Positions 51,101-63,400 of a stretch of DNA of 64,000 nt are shown in pieces. How positions within the stretch are numbered: the stretch's first letter is position 1; each line of letters opens with the position of its first letter. Under the pieces are notes generated by a model. The model ran no database searches, was not told the origin of the DNA, and saw nothing but the letters and a program-made list of their open reading frames with translations. Source of the stretch: Cynocephalus volans (taxonomy: Eukaryota > Chordata > Mammalia > Dermoptera > Cynocephalidae); NCBI RefSeq assembly GCF_027409185.1, contig NC_084462.1, positions 2,108,001 through 2,172,000 of the forward strand. Reading direction: 5' to 3'. Made by a program: the position numbers and the translations under genes.

Positions 51101-53425
51101 CACGCACCGGCCCTAACCCTTACATGGTGCACAGCTCGTCCGCCCGACCTCGCAGCTCCTGCAAGCCCCGCGCCGTCTGCGCCTGCTCTCGCTGCGCCCG
51201 CTCCCACTGGCCCAAAAAACCGTCAAGCCTGCCTCCCAGGCCCCCGAGCAGCCTCAGGGCTTCCTGCACCGCCCCCTCCTCCTGATGCCACCGGACGGTC
51301 AGCGAGGACACCTCCCTCCTGGAGGGGCAGAGGCAGGGAATGGGTCCGGACTAGGTTTGGGCACGCCCCATGGACCCCACCCCACCGAGACCACGCCTGT
51401 GGCTCCAGACACACCTGGTCCCCCAATTCTGCTGTACCACCGTTTGTTGGAATCCGCTCACGTCCCCCGGAACCCCGCTTTTACCCCCATATCAGCTCTT
51501 CTGGCCTTATCCTCTTCAGGTCCCCAAGCTCCACCTCAGCTCCTCCAGACACCGCTCCCCAAGGTACTGCTCGTCCCTAACTTGTCCCTTCAGCTGGCGC
51601 CTCCAGGACCTGTCCTCCCCCAAGTCCCGCCCACCTCAGTTTCACCGGACGCGACCCTCCTGCCCACCAGCCCTACACTGAAAAATTAGTTCTTCAAAGT
51701 CCCGCCTCCCCAGGTCAACGCCCCCCAAACACTTTGCCCCGGCTCCGCCCCATAAGGTCTGCGAGGCTCCACCCCCTAGGTCCCGCCCACCTCAGCTCCC
51801 CGAGGTCGGCGGAGACTTTCTGCAACTCCTGCTCGTTCACGTGGGGGCTCTCCGCTGCCCGGGGCCCCATTCCCCAGCCGCCTGGGGCCATGCCGCGCGG
51901 CCGCGGGGGTTCCTCGGGGCTCCCTGGCGGGCCGGAGCAGCCCCGGGGCGGGGCGTCGGGGCCCAGGCCGTGCCGGGAGAAGCCAGCCTCCAGCTTCTGC
52001 TCCAGCTCCTGCAGTTCGGCCTCCTGCCTCCGCGGCGTCTCGTCCTGCAGTTGCTGCTGGAGGTAGCGAAGCTTCTCCTGGGCGGGGAAGGAGGGCGGGG
52101 TCGCGGCATCCTGCCCCTTGCCTCCCGCAACCACCTACACCCCCACATCCGCCCAGAAATCCGCGAGCTTGGAGAGTAAACGGGTGTGGGGACGGATATT
52201 GAGAAGTCCCGCTGGAGACTCGATGGACGCCCGCTTGGAGTCCAGCGCGTTTCAACCTTGATGCCCTTCCTGCATCCAGCCCCCCGCTCCCACTCTAGTC
52301 CTCCTAGGTGTCAATACTAGTCTCAGCCGTTTAGGAAGAAAAACTGAAGTTTCTCAGCATTTCATTGGAAAATGAGTGGGCGTGTGGGCAGGACCGGCAG
52401 TCCCACCCGATGTCCAATTCTAGTCTCCGAGACCTGAATATGATTGCATGGAGGAGTCCCCAGTCTGGGTGTTGCAGCCACATTCAAATCTTTTTTTTTT
52501 TTTTTTTTTTTTGAGGCTGGCCGGTATGGCAAATTCCTCTTACTAGTAGACTCTATGTATGGCCATGAACACGGATGGGCAGTGTGGGGATAGCTGCAGC
52601 GCGGGCAGTCCCACCTGAAGTGTGCCTCAAGTCCCGCGTGCGTCCGACCTCCTCCCCTCTTACCTCCAGCAGGGCAGAGTTCTGCTTCAAGACGTTGGTT
52701 TTGATTTCAGCATCTTCCACCGAACGGGTCACCTTCCGGCAGTTCTCCTGGTTTAGGACACCAGGGCGGGGGCCCTGCCCTCCCATTCTAGTTCCGCCTC
52801 CCGACCCTTAGCCTTGCTCTTTCCATACAGGCGCCACTCCCCCCCCATGCAAGACACCCCCCCTTACCGGTCTGGTTCTCTGGGCTAAAGGCATGGTTTC
52901 CTCCTTAGCCAAACCTGTCCTCTACTACCCCCTCCACTTCCTCCTACCTGCCTCTCTCATGTCCACCCACTCCATTCCTGCCCTTTTCCTCCCACCCTCT
53001 TCTTCCTCCGATTCGCTTCTCCCCACCCCACTCCTGCCTCCCAGCCGCTCACCTTGAGTTGATTACAGTACCTCTCCAATTCTTCCGCCTCTTGCCGCCT
53101 TCTCTCTAGATTCTCACTCAGTACTGAACACTCACTCTGGAGCAGGGAAGTGAGGAGAGATTAGTTGGGGCTGCAAGGGGACAGCCCATGGGCAGGAGAA
53201 TCTTAGCCTGTGCAGGTCCCTTTCCCTTCTGACTCTCAAGTTCCCCAACTGGGCAATGAGTGTATTGGGTTGGAGGTAGGCTCTAAGAGGGGAACGTGGT
53301 CCTGGAGGAAAAAGAGGTGGTCCTCACACCTGCAGGGTCTGTACATGCTGGTTAACCCGGGTGGTCTTTTCCTTCAAGCTGGTGATGGAGTCTTTGGCAC
53401 GAACTAATCCACTGTTGACCCCACT
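48175..53425 (-). CDS. TSKS: Testis-specific serine kinase substrate, C-terminal 9 exons (partial)
   Basis: Coding exons, in transcript order on the - strand: 53425-53330, 53136-53053, 52747-52664, 52077-51791, 51318-51124, 50673-50500, 49816-49681, 48584-48460, 48331-48175. All have GT-AG borders and phases join, giving 445 codons plus stop. That equals the C-terminal three quarters of the ~590-residue human protein. The first exon here encodes SGVNSGLVRAKDSITSLKEK. Later exons are rich in heptads of Leu/Glu/Arg (NVLKQNSALLEEKLRYLQQQ, SLRSELEGLGPMKPILEE), so it is mostly coiled coil, and it ends GGPAPEQ. TSKS is a substrate of the spermatid kinases TSSK1/2 and works in spermiogenesis. The N-terminal coding part is not in the window or was not recognised. 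The gene runs towards CPT1C, tail to tail. Confidence 0.95.
48730..50480 (+). repeat. Degenerate array of CCCACAATGCACT-like units in TSKS introns
   Basis: About 25 copies of a core (C/T)CC(C)A(C/T)AATGCA(C/T)T(A/G) lie in the two introns flanking exon 49681-49816. Good copies are at 48731, 48796, 49254, 49545, 49936, 50071, 50124, 50184, 50237 and 50367. Spacing is irregular, about 25-70 bp, with diverged text between. The core matches the ZNF143/SBS motif as I remember it, reading on the strand opposite to TSKS. Confidence 0.7.
50770..51123 (+). repeat. ATTGG plus GC-box repeat in a TSKS intron
   Basis: CTGATTGGC (50809), CTAATTGGC (50846), CTAATTGAC (50916), CTCATTGGC (50966) and CTGATTGGC (51018) alternate with CCCCGCCC and TTTTTAG/TTAGGCATAA phrases every ~40-50 bp. 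Confidence 0.6.
51319..51790 (-). other. TSKS: TSKS intron, C-rich with CCCGCC repeats
   Basis: Contains repeated 'AAGTCCCGCC' and 'GGTCCCGCCCACCTCAG' phrases (51633, 51698, 51779). GT-AG on the - strand. Confidence 0.5.
52490..52530 (-). repeat. CYN-like SINE stub
   Basis: A poly-T run, then 'gaggctggccggtatggcaaa'. Strongly 5'-truncated. Confidence 0.6.
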
Positions 53426-54042
53426 CTGGGGAAGAATGGGAGACAAGTGAGTCAGTGGGTGTGGGGGGGCAAATCCCAACCCCAAGAAAAATTCAAGAGC
53501 TGGGAAGCTGTTTACACCTCTATATTGTCCTGGAATGGGTATGTGACTTTGGGCCAGCAACTATACCTCTTTGATTCTTAGTGCTTGGTAAACCCAGGGG
53601 GTGGACTGAATTTCCTCATGGTGGGCTGGGAGAAAAATAAGTATATCCAAGAGTAAGTGGTGGTAGGTGGTGGGCGCTCAGACATGCGGGGGAAGAAGGA
53701 TGGTCCCAACCAAATACTGGGATAAATGTGCTTGGGGTCCACAGACATAAAAAAGATAAACTGTTAAAACACATGCCCTGTCTTGCTCTCCAGGCACTGG
53801 AGAATTATAAAGTAACCCACTTTTCAGTTATGAGCAGTGCTATGCACCAGACCAAGCACTTACACACATCCTTTCTTTCATTCTTCACAGCCACACCTTT
53901 TGAGGTTATTTGACCCATTTTGCAAGTGAAGCAAATAAGATGGGAAAATGAGAAAGGGGACAGGGGAAAATGAGAAAGGAGACATGCCTTGTACTCCAAG
54001 GTATAAAGCACATTTGGTGGCTTCATCCAGAATTTATACTTA

Positions 54043-54200
54043 GGGCTGGCTGTTTAGCTCAGTTGGTTAGAGCATGGTGCTGATAACACCAAAGGCCAGA
54101 GTTTGATACCTATACCAGCCAGCCACCTAAATAAATAAACAAATAAAACACCAAGGTCAAGGATTCAGATCCTTCCACCAGCCAGCCACAAAAAAAAAAA
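54043..54200 (+). repeat. CYN-like SINE plus partial second unit
   Basis: A complete sense monomer with an (AAAT)n tail (to ~54148) is followed by the 3' half of another unit ('aacaccaaggtcaaggattcagatccttcc'). Confidence 0.8.
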
Positions 54201-54369
54201 TTTAAACTCAGAATCTTTCAGTCTTTCTTTGTTTTAAACCATGATATCATGTGACCTATGATCATCATTACTTTATATCACCTTGAAATTCTTTGTGACT
54301 CCTGCCAAACTGTGGTTCAGGAGGGATGCATGTGGGGGTATCCATTCTCCTGGCTTCCACAGTTATAGA

Positions 54370-55105
54370 AGCCTTAGCCTGGTAAATGTTTGCCTAGAGA
54401 GAGAGAGAGAGAGACTACATTTCCAGGCTCCCTTGCAGCTAGATATGGCCATGTGACTAAGTTCTGGCCAGTGGGATGTGAGTGGAAATGATATAGGCAA
54501 TTTCTGAGTCATGTCTTAAAGGAAAAGAGTAAGGACTGCCCCCTTTTTCTTTCCCCACTGGCTGGAATGCAAAGTTGGCAGCCATCTTAGGCCATCAGAT
54601 GGAGGATACAAGATAGAAGAAACCTGAATCCCCAATACTGTGGAACCACCATAATTAATTCTAACTACCTGTGAGGACTTTTATAGATGAGATATACACC
54701 ATCTGTCTTGTTCAAGCTGTGTTATTTTGTGTCTTTTTGTTACAGCAGCCAAACTTGTAACTTAACTAATGTAATTTACATTCTTATTAAGCAATTGAAG
54801 GAAAGGAGGCCCAAAGAGCCCCCTTGCAGCTGATTATAGCCACGTGACCAATTCTAGCCAATGGGAGTAACAGGGCCAGAGGTGGGCACTGGGCAGTGTG
54901 CTAAATGGATAGGTATGATCTCTTCTTAAGGGCTGGAAGAGTGGTGAGAGTAACAGCCTAGAAATGTCTGAGCAACCAGAACACAGAAGCATGTTACCTG
55001 CCACATTTGAAGAACAGAGCTAGTGCACTTTTTGATACTTTTATATGCAAAATAAACTATCTTGTTAAACCAGACATTTTGGTATCTTTCACAGTTGCCA
55101 AGCTA
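54370..55105 (+). mobile_element. Two MLT1-like LTRs
   Basis: 54370-54780 and 54781-55105 share 'cccttgcagct...tatggccatgtgac...ttctggccagtgggatg' text near their starts and end in 'gttacagcagccaaacttg...' and 'aaaataaactatcttg...' respectively. Confidence 0.5.
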
Positions 55106-55322
55106 ATGCACAAAGAGAAAGAGAACAGGCTTCCTCTGTTGCAAGATGTGGACAATACATTTCTTGCATGATTGCTTTGGAGAAGAAGTGTGATAAAAAA
55201 AAATATTGTCTTAAGATGACATCAGCAAAATGGTGGAGTAAGGAACTCCAAAATTTCACCCCTCCATAAAAACAATAAAAAAACTGACAAAAAAACATAA
55301 GAATCAGTTTGTTCACAATTCT

Positions 55323-55469
55323 TTTTTTTTCTTTCTTTTTTTGTCTTTTTCGTGACCGGTACTCAGCCAGTAAGTGCACCGGCCATTCCTATATAGGTTC
55401 CGAACCCGTGGCGGGAGCGTCGCCGCGCTCCCAGCGCCGCACTCTCCTGAGTGCGCCACGGGCTTGGCC
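55323..55469 (-). repeat. GC-rich CYN-like SINE variant
   Basis: Antisense; same GGGAGCG/CGCTCCC hairpin as the copy at 32.6 kb (stem arms 55413-55419 and 55426-55432). Perfect 18-bp TSD CAGTTTGTTCACAATTCT at 55305-55322 and 55470-55487. Confidence 0.9.
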
Positions 55470-57027
55470 CAGTTTGTTCACAATTCTGAAAATTAAACAA
55501 AGGCTTGCAGCAACCCAAAGGACATTTATTCAAGAAAAATGAGTGACTCGATAAAAAACAGCAAGATTTGTGAAGTTTTAACTTACCCGAGTCCCATGTC
55601 CCACTCCCTAGCTCAGAGTAACCTTGGAATATAACAGCCCACATTCCCAGTACTAGAGGGAGAAAAATGAAACTTATTCCCAAAGAAGCCTTAAGCCTTA
55701 TTCCCAAAGAAGAGTCCTTATATGACTGTTTAGTGGTTCCTTGGAAGATCCCACACAAAATGCTTTTCTTTCTTTTGCCTGAATCAGAACCAGAATAGCA
55801 CTAAAGCTTCTCTGAGTGGAAAAGAGAACATTTGTCAAAAACACTTATAGGCAATTATTTTAATGTTGCTCCTGCCTGAGACAATAGATAACCATTGGGG
55901 TAAACAATAAACTATCCAAAAATCTTAAAAGGAATATCTGATGGAGATGTCCATAGGGGCTCTGAAATATTCCAATGTATTCCTGGTAATGTAGAAAGAC
56001 ACTGGCATGTGTAGGACTTAGAGAAGGCCTTAAGCTTTTCACCTTGGTCTGACCTTAAAGCTCTGCACAGCCAGGAAGTGAAGGCTAAGGCAGAGTTGAA
56101 AACTGCCTGTTGAGTATTAAAGGCATGCCTAGACAGGCCCATAGAGCCCCTTTGCAAAGATTGGAAGATTTTGTTGTTCTTCTAGATGTTTAAGAAAATC
56201 TCTCTCTTGTCATTAGCTAACCACTAAGATTATGAAACAGACTTCAGTGACCAAACATGATAAAGAATACAGACTCTACAGATTTAGTTCAGTAAAGTCT
56301 CTTTGAAAACAACAACAAAACTACAACAAAGCAATAACAACAAAAAACCCTTAGGAGCGGGGAGAACCTATTTCCAAAGTTGGCACTTATAATAGTTTAA
56401 ATGTCCAGAATTCAATAAAAAAAAATTATGAGGCATGCAAAGAAACAAGAAAATGTGGTCCATACACTGGAAAAAAAGAGCAATCAAAAGAAACTGTTAC
56501 TGAGGCAATCCAGATTTGGACTTACTAGTCAAAGACTTTAAATTGGCTATTTAAAATATGTTCAAAGGGCTAAAGGAAGATGTGAGATGGTGTCTTACCA
56601 CATACAGCATATCACTGAAAAGATAAGAATTATGAAAAGGAATATAGTTTCAAATTCAGCAGTGAAAAGTACCATAACTGAATTGAAAATTTCTCTAGAG
56701 GGTGTTAGTAGCAGATTTAAACAGCTAGAAAAATGCATCAGTGAACTTGAACATAGCTCAACTTAGATTATATACTATAAGGAACATAAAAAAGAATGAA
56801 GAAAATGAACAGAGCCTTGGAGACCTATCAATCTGGGAGTCCCAAAGGAGAGGAGAGAAAGGGACAGAAAGAATATTTGAAGAAATAATGGCTGAAAACT
56901 TCCCAAATTCAATAATAATCTTCCAATCCAAAAAGCCCAATGAACTACAAATAGGATAAACCAAAAAGACCAATACCTAGACACATTCATAATCAAACTG
57001 TTGAAAGACAAACGCAAAGAGCAAATC

Positions 57028-57030
57028 TTT

Positions 57031-57062
<32 letters not shown>

Positions 57063-57146
57063 GGCTTGCCAATACAGGGATCAAACCCTGGACCTTGATG
57101 TTATCAGCACCACACTCTAACCAACTGAGCTGAACTGCCAGCCCCC
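57028..57146 (-). repeat. CYN-like SINE with (GTT)n
   Basis: Antisense, with ~10 GTT units as the reversed tail. Flanks AAAGAGCAAAT on both sides. Confidence 0.87.
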
Positions 57147-57255
57147 AAAGAGCAAATTTTGAAAGTAGCAAGAGAGAAGTGATTCATCTCATACAAGGTA
57201 TTCCCAATAAGATTAAATGTAATCTCTAGGACAACCATTAAGAAAATAAATATAG

Positions 57256-57352
57256 GACTGGCTGGTTAGCTTGCTTGGGAGAGCATGGTGCTTGCTGATA
57301 AGGGTTCAAATCCCCATACCCGCCAGCTGTCAAAAACCAAAACAAAACAAAC
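57256..57352 (+). repeat. CYN-like SINE, monomer
   Basis: Sense copy; perfect 16-bp TSD AAGAAAATAAATATAG at 57240-57255 and 57353-57368. Confidence 0.9.
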
Positions 57353-57579
57353 AAGAAAATAAATATAGTAAAAGAATGAGAAGAGAATTTATGTGGTATA
57401 TAGAAAATATCAATTTTACACAAAAGAAGGCAGTAATGAAGGAACTGAGGAATAAAATAGACATAGATATATATAAAATGAATAGCAAACTGGCAGAAGT
57501 AAGCCCTTCTTTATCAGTCATTACATTAAATTAAATGAATTGAATGCTCCATATAAAAGTCAGAGAATGGAAGAATGGG

Positions 57580-57630
57580 TGATATGTGTTGATTGTGTCC
57601 TCCAAAGTTCATGTATTAGAAACTTAATCC
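57580..57630 (+). mobile_element. 5' end of a MaLR-like LTR, cut by the L1
   Basis: 'tgtgttgattgtgtcctccaaagttcatgtattagaaacttaatccc' is an LTR start. The L1 5' UTR follows directly, so the L1 probably inserted into it. Confidence 0.45.
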
Positions 57631-59263
57631 CTGGCGGAGTAGCTGAGGTGGAAAAGGTGGCCGCTGGGCCTTAGGCAGCTGGGAAACTTGTGGACCTTCC
57701 TCTTGCCATCTCTTAAGGGAGGACCCCTGCTGGTGGCCGGTCGTGAGGGCTGACTGTCACTTTGCCCTTGGTAGGAGAGGCTGCCAAATTTACAGGCAAC
57801 AGCTTTGAAGTACGGAGCAGGAAAAGAACTGTTTCTTAGCTGCAAAAGCGAGTCTCTAAACAGGGAACACGGCGCCGGGGCTGCTGTTGATGCTGCCAGG
57901 ATCCCAGAGGCCGTGGCCACACTGAAGGCGGCCAGCTGCCCTATTTAGGATTTGAGGTTTCAGGCCGGCATAAAAGAAGATTCCTGGGAGTGACCGAGCC
58001 GTGCTGTGGGACCGAGTGAGCAGCCCGAGGCCGTGGTGGCCGAGAACAGGGACGGCGATGACGCAGAGGCAGAGAAGGAGCCGCCCGATCTGGCACAGCC
58101 CCATGAATGACCCCTGGCCTGGTCCTGCTCAGGGGGCAGATGCCCGCCCGGCTTCCACCTGCCCCACCGGGCCACTCACTGGCCCCGGGGCTGCCTCCAT
58201 TTTCTCAGGTGGTGGCGGCTCCGGCCCGGCTCGGCCAAGCCTGTTCTCCTCGCCCGGCTCAGCTCCTCACTGAGCCTTCCCACTTGCTTGCCCTGGCACG
58301 GGGCTTCCCGGGGCCTGCCGGCCGGCTTCCCCTCCCAATCCCTCCGTGGTTCTCTGACGGGGCTGGTGGCGTGGGGCGTCCCCGGCCAGTGTTGGGACGG
58401 CAAGGAAGTATGGGCTGGGCTGACTGTCACTCCACCGCACCCTGGGCTCCAGCCCCCTGTAAACTTCCTGTTACCAAGAGGCAGATACCATCTCTGCGGC
58501 CACCAGTTTGGAAAAACTCCTAACCGATTTCTGGTTAGGAACAGTGTGGTCGGAGAGTTCCCAAGTTCGCTTGAACCTGCCGGAGAGCTGACTGCAGGCG
58601 GGCACCGGACTCGGTCCACGCTGGGGGGATTCAAAGGTGAACCATGTGCTGTGGGCTCCTCCCCTGAGGAGCTCACGCTCTGGTGTGGGAGATAAGACAA
58701 GTACACAAATAACCGCAATACCAGGAGGAAGGTGATAAGTCCCGAGAAAGATCCACACAGTGCTACAAAGGCACCCAGAGCAACCAGTCATCTGCACCTA
58801 GCAGAAACCTGGTAGACTTCCTGGGTGAGGCGGTGCCGAGCAGGGTCTTGGAGGCCCAGCTGATAGACGAGGGTTGCAGAAGACACGTCCCAGCCCAGCC
58901 CAGTGTGCACAGAGCGGGGAGACGTCCGGCTAGGGAGGCAGAGACTCGACAGAAACCACACACCCTGTGGGGTCACCACTGCGTGACCCAACAGCCCGGG
59001 CCAGAGTGCACGGAATAGGGAGAAGTCCTGCATGGGAAGTGGAAGCTCAGCAGAGACCACACACCCCGCAGTACCATCCCGTGATCCAGCAGCCCAGCAG
59101 AGTCCAAGCTGATAAGAGAGGTGGCTCCCCAGAGAGGCCCAAGACCCGAAGCAACCACACACACAAGGCACTAAAGGCCAACTGAGCAGTCACGGAGGTA
59201 GCCATACCAAATTGGCAACCACAGCAACATCTTAGTTAGTCAATAGTCTCAAACCGGTGGACT
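57631..59263 (+). promoter_or_regulatory. L1 5' UTR with ~100-bp repeat units
   Basis: GC-rich promoter region. Between about 58790 and 59160 related units recur ('gcacagagcggggagacgtccggctagggaggcagagactcgacagaaaccacacacc' and 'gcacggaatagggagaagtcctgcatgggaagtggaagctcagcagagaccacacacc'). Confidence 0.7.
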
Positions 59264-60265
59264 GTGAAACCCCCTGCCACAATAAATAAACATCAAAAAA
59301 AAGATACCAGAAATACAAAAAATCAAGAAAGTACACCACCAAAAGTTAATAAATCTCAAACACTAGATCCTATAGAACAAGAAGCTCTTGAAATGACTGA
59401 CAAGGAATTTCGAGTGATAATTTTAAGGAAACTGAATGAGATACAAGAAAACTCAGCTAGACATCATGATGAAATGAGGAAAAGTATACAGGACCTGAAA
59501 GAGGAAATGTACAAGGAAATCAATGTCCTGAAAAAAAAATGTAGCAGAACTTGCTGAACTGAAGAAGTTATTCAGCGAAATAAAAAACACAACGGAGAGT
59601 TTAATCAGCAGGCTTGTCGAAGTTGAAGAGAGAACCTCTGAACTTGAAGATGGGCTGTTTGAAATAACACAGCAGACAAAAAAGAAAAAGAAAAAAGAAT
59701 CAAAGACATTGAAGAAAATCTGAGCGAGATATCAGACAACCTTAAGCACTCAAATATCCGAGTCATGGGTATTCCAGAAGGGGAGGAAAATGGAGATTCC
59801 ATTGAAAACATATTCAACAAAATAGTGGCAGAAAACTTCCCAGGTATAGGAAAAATCACAGATCTTCAGATCCAGGAAGCTCAATGATCTCCAAACCTAT
59901 TCAACCCAAAAAGGCCTTCTCCAAGACATGTTATAGTCAAATTGGCAAAACTCAAAGACAAAGAGAGAATCTTAAAAGCTGCAAGAGAAAAGCGTCAAAT
60001 CACCTATAAGGGAGCCCCAATCAGGCTAACATCAGACTTTTCATCACAAACCACAAAAGCTAGAAAGGAATGGGATGATATATTCAAAATACTAAAAGAC
60101 AAAGATTGCCAGCCAAGAATACTCTACCCTGCAAGGCTATCCTTCCGAAATGAAGGGCAAATAGTATATTTCTCAGACAAACAAAAACTGCGAGCGTTCA
60201 CTACCACACGACCACCCTTACAAGAAATCCTCAAGGGAGTACTGGGTTTGGTTCCTGAAAAATAA
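59264..60265 (+). pseudogene. L1 ORF1 (RNA-binding protein), broken
   Basis: Begins MKPPATINKHQKKD. The N-terminal half is a coiled coil (LNEIQENSARHHDEMRKS). A +1 shift occurs in an A9 run (~59532), a second shift in the AAG/AAA run (~59690), and TGA at 59886-59888 stands where the family has Arg. The C-terminal nucleic-acid-binding half is open from 59942 (ILKAAREKRQITYKGAPIRL) to TAA at 60263-60265. ORF1p coats L1 RNA in the cytoplasmic particle. Confidence 0.88.
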
Positions 60266-60451
60266 CTACCACTGCCATAAAAACCCAAGAAAAATCAAAA
60301 CCCACTAGTATAATAAAAATGGCATTCATGAAGAGAAAACAAACAAACAAAAACGCTATCTACAACCTAAGGAACCAACAAACACAGAAACCAAACAGTA
60401 AATCAGAAAGCAAGGAACAAAGACACCTAAGACAACCAAACAACCAATAAA

Positions 60452-63400
60452 ATGCTAGGAATAAATCAACACCTTTCAATAACAACTCTTAATGTAAAAG
60501 GCTTAAATTCCCCAATCAAAAGACACAGACTGGCTGACTGGATCAAAAAGGAGGACCCAACTATATGCTGCCTACAAGAGACCCACCTCACCCATAAAGA
60601 TTCACATAGACTAAGAGTGAAAGGATGGAAAAAGATTTACGATGCAAACAGAAAAGAAAAATGAGCTGGAGTAGCTATTCTTATATCTGACAAAATAGAC
60701 TTTAAACTAAAAACCATAGAAAGAGACAATGAGGGACACTACTTAATGATAAAAGGACTGATCCATCAAGAAGACATAACAGTCATAAATATGTACGCAC
60801 CCAATGTTGGAGCAGCCAGATTTATAAAACAAACTCTATTAGATCTAAAGAAGGAAATAGACACTAATACCATAATAGCAGGGGACCTGAACACCCCACT
60901 GTCAATATTAGACAGATCATCTAGGCCAAGAATCAGTAGAGAAACACAAGATCTAAACAAGACTCTAGACCAATTGGAATTGGCAGATATCTACAGACCA
61001 TTCCATCCAACAACCTCAGAATATTCATTCTTCTCATCAGCACATGGATCATTCTCCAGGATAGATCACATATTAGGTCACAAATCAAGTCTCAACAAAT
61101 TCAAAAAAATTGGAATTATCCCATGTATTTTCTCAGACCACAATGGATTAAAACTAGAAATCAATAACAAACAAAAGTCTGGAAACTATAAAAACACATG
61201 GAAATTAAATAGCATTCTACTTAATGACATATGGGTCCAAGAAGAAATCAAGCAGGAAATCAAAAAATTTATTGAAACTAATGAAAATAATGATACATCA
61301 TACCAAAACCTGTGGGATACTGCAAAAGCAGTACTAAGGGGGAAATTTATTGCATTAAATGCTCACCTCAGAAGAATGGAAAGATGGCAAGTGAAAAACC
61401 TAACACTTCACCTTAAAGATCTAGAAAAACAAGAACAATCCAAACCTAAAGTTAGCAGACGGAAAGAAATCATTAAGATCAGAGCAGAACTGAATGAAAT
61501 TGAAACCCAAAAAGCAATACAAAAGATCAATGAATCAAAAAGTTGGTTTTTTGAAAAGATAAATAAAATTGACAAGCCATTAGCATGGCTAACAAAAAAA
61601 GAAGAGAGAAGATTCAAATAACAAAAATTAGAAATGAAAAAGGCGATATTACAACTGATTCATCTGAAATACAAGGAATCATTCGAGACTACTATAAACA
61701 ACTATACGCCAACAAATTTGAAAATCTGGAGGAAATGGATAAATTTCTGGACACTCACACGATCCAAAAACTGAACCATGAAGACATAGAAATTTGAACA
61801 GACCAATAAAAATAAAGGAGATTGAAGCTGTTATCAGAAGGCTCCCGACAAAGAAAAACCCAGGACCAGATGGATTCACAGCAGAATTTTACCAAACATT
61901 CAAAGAGGAATTGACACCGATTCTTTACAAACTATTCCAAAAGATTGAAACAGACGCAAATCTCCCAAACTCATTCTATGAAGGAAACATCATCCTGATA
62001 CCAAAACCAGGTAAAGATATAACCAAAAAAGAAAACTACAGGCCAATATCCTTGATGAATATAGATGCAAAAATCCTCACTAAAATACTAGCAAACAGAA
62101 TACAGCAACACATACGTAAAATTATTCACCACGATCAAGTGGGATTCATCCCAGGGATGCAAGGTTGGTTCAACACACGCAAATCAATACATGTGATACA
62201 CCATATTAATAAACTCAAACACAAGGACCATATGATCATCTCTATAGATGCTGAAAAAGCATTTGATAAAATACAGCACTCTTTCATGACAAAGACCCTG
62301 TATAAGTTAGGAATAGACGGAAACTATGACAAACTCACTGCCAATATCATCCTGAACAGGGAAAAGCTGAAAGCTTTTCCTTTAAGAACAGGAACTAGAC
62401 AAGGATGCCTACTCTCACCACTCCTATTCAACATAGTGTTGGAAGTACTAGCCAGAGCAATCAGAGAAGAGAAGGAAATAAATGGCATCCAGATTGGAAA
62501 AGATGAAGTCAAACTGTCCCTGTTTGCAGATGACATGATCCTCTATATCGAACAGCCTAAAGCCTCTACAAAAAAACTCTTGGAATTGGTAAATGATTTC
62601 AGCACAGTAGCAGGATACAAAATCAACACACAAAAATCAGTAGCATTTCTTTTCTCCAATAGTGAACATGCAGAACAAGAAATCAAGAAAGCCTGCCCAT
62701 TTACAATAGCCACCAAAAAAATAAAATACTTAGGAATTGAGTTAACCAAGGATGTGAAAACTCTCTATAATGAGAACTACAAACCACTGCTGAGAGAAAT
62801 TAGAGAGGATACAAGAAGATGGAAAGATATCCCATGCTCTTGGATTGGAAGAATCAACATAGTGAAAATGTCCATACTACCCAAAGTGATCTACAAATTC
62901 AATGCAATCCCCATCAAAATTCCAAAGACATTTTTCTCAGAAATGGAAAGAACTATCCAGACATTTATATGGAATAATAAATGACCACGCATAGCCAAAG
63001 CAATGCTGAGCAAAAAAAAAATAAAGCTGGAGGCATAACACTACCCGACTTTAAGCTATACTACAAAGCTATAATAACCAAAACAGTATGATACTGGCAT
63101 AAAAACAGATACACTGATCAATGGAATAGAATAGAGAATCCAGAAATCAACCCACACACTTACTGCCATCTGATCTTTGACAAAGGCACCAAGCCTATTC
63201 ACTGGGGAAGAGACTGCCTCTTCAGCAAATGGTGCTGGGATAACTGGATATCCATATGCAGGAGAAGGAAACTAGACCCATACCTCTCACCATATACTAA
63301 AATCATCTCAAAATGGATTAAGGATTTAAATATACACCCTGAAACAATAAAACTTCTTAAAGAAAACATAGGAGAAACACTTCAGGAAATAGGACTGGAC

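Larger units (their letters stand above)
53426..57560 (-). other. TSKS: TSKS upstream intron (part)
   Basis: I found no further TSKS exon here. Contents are the repeats listed separately. 53426-54040 is unique sequence. Confidence 0.5.
55213..57560 (+). repeat. Old L1/HAL1-like element, 5' part and ORF1 remnant
   Basis: Starts 'aagatgacatcagcaaaatggtggagtaagg'. 56730-56960 reads as a decayed ORF1 ('gagcctt-ggagacctatcaatctgggagtcccaaagg...gaagaaataatggctgaaaacttcccaaattc'). 57360-57560 resembles the start of ORF2. Three SINEs interrupt it. Confidence 0.6.

Noticed and set aside
50849-51580. 243-codon plus-strand frame across TSKS introns
   Set aside because: It is opposite to the well-supported TSKS exon 51124-51318 and its Pro/Ala content reflects GC-rich repeats.
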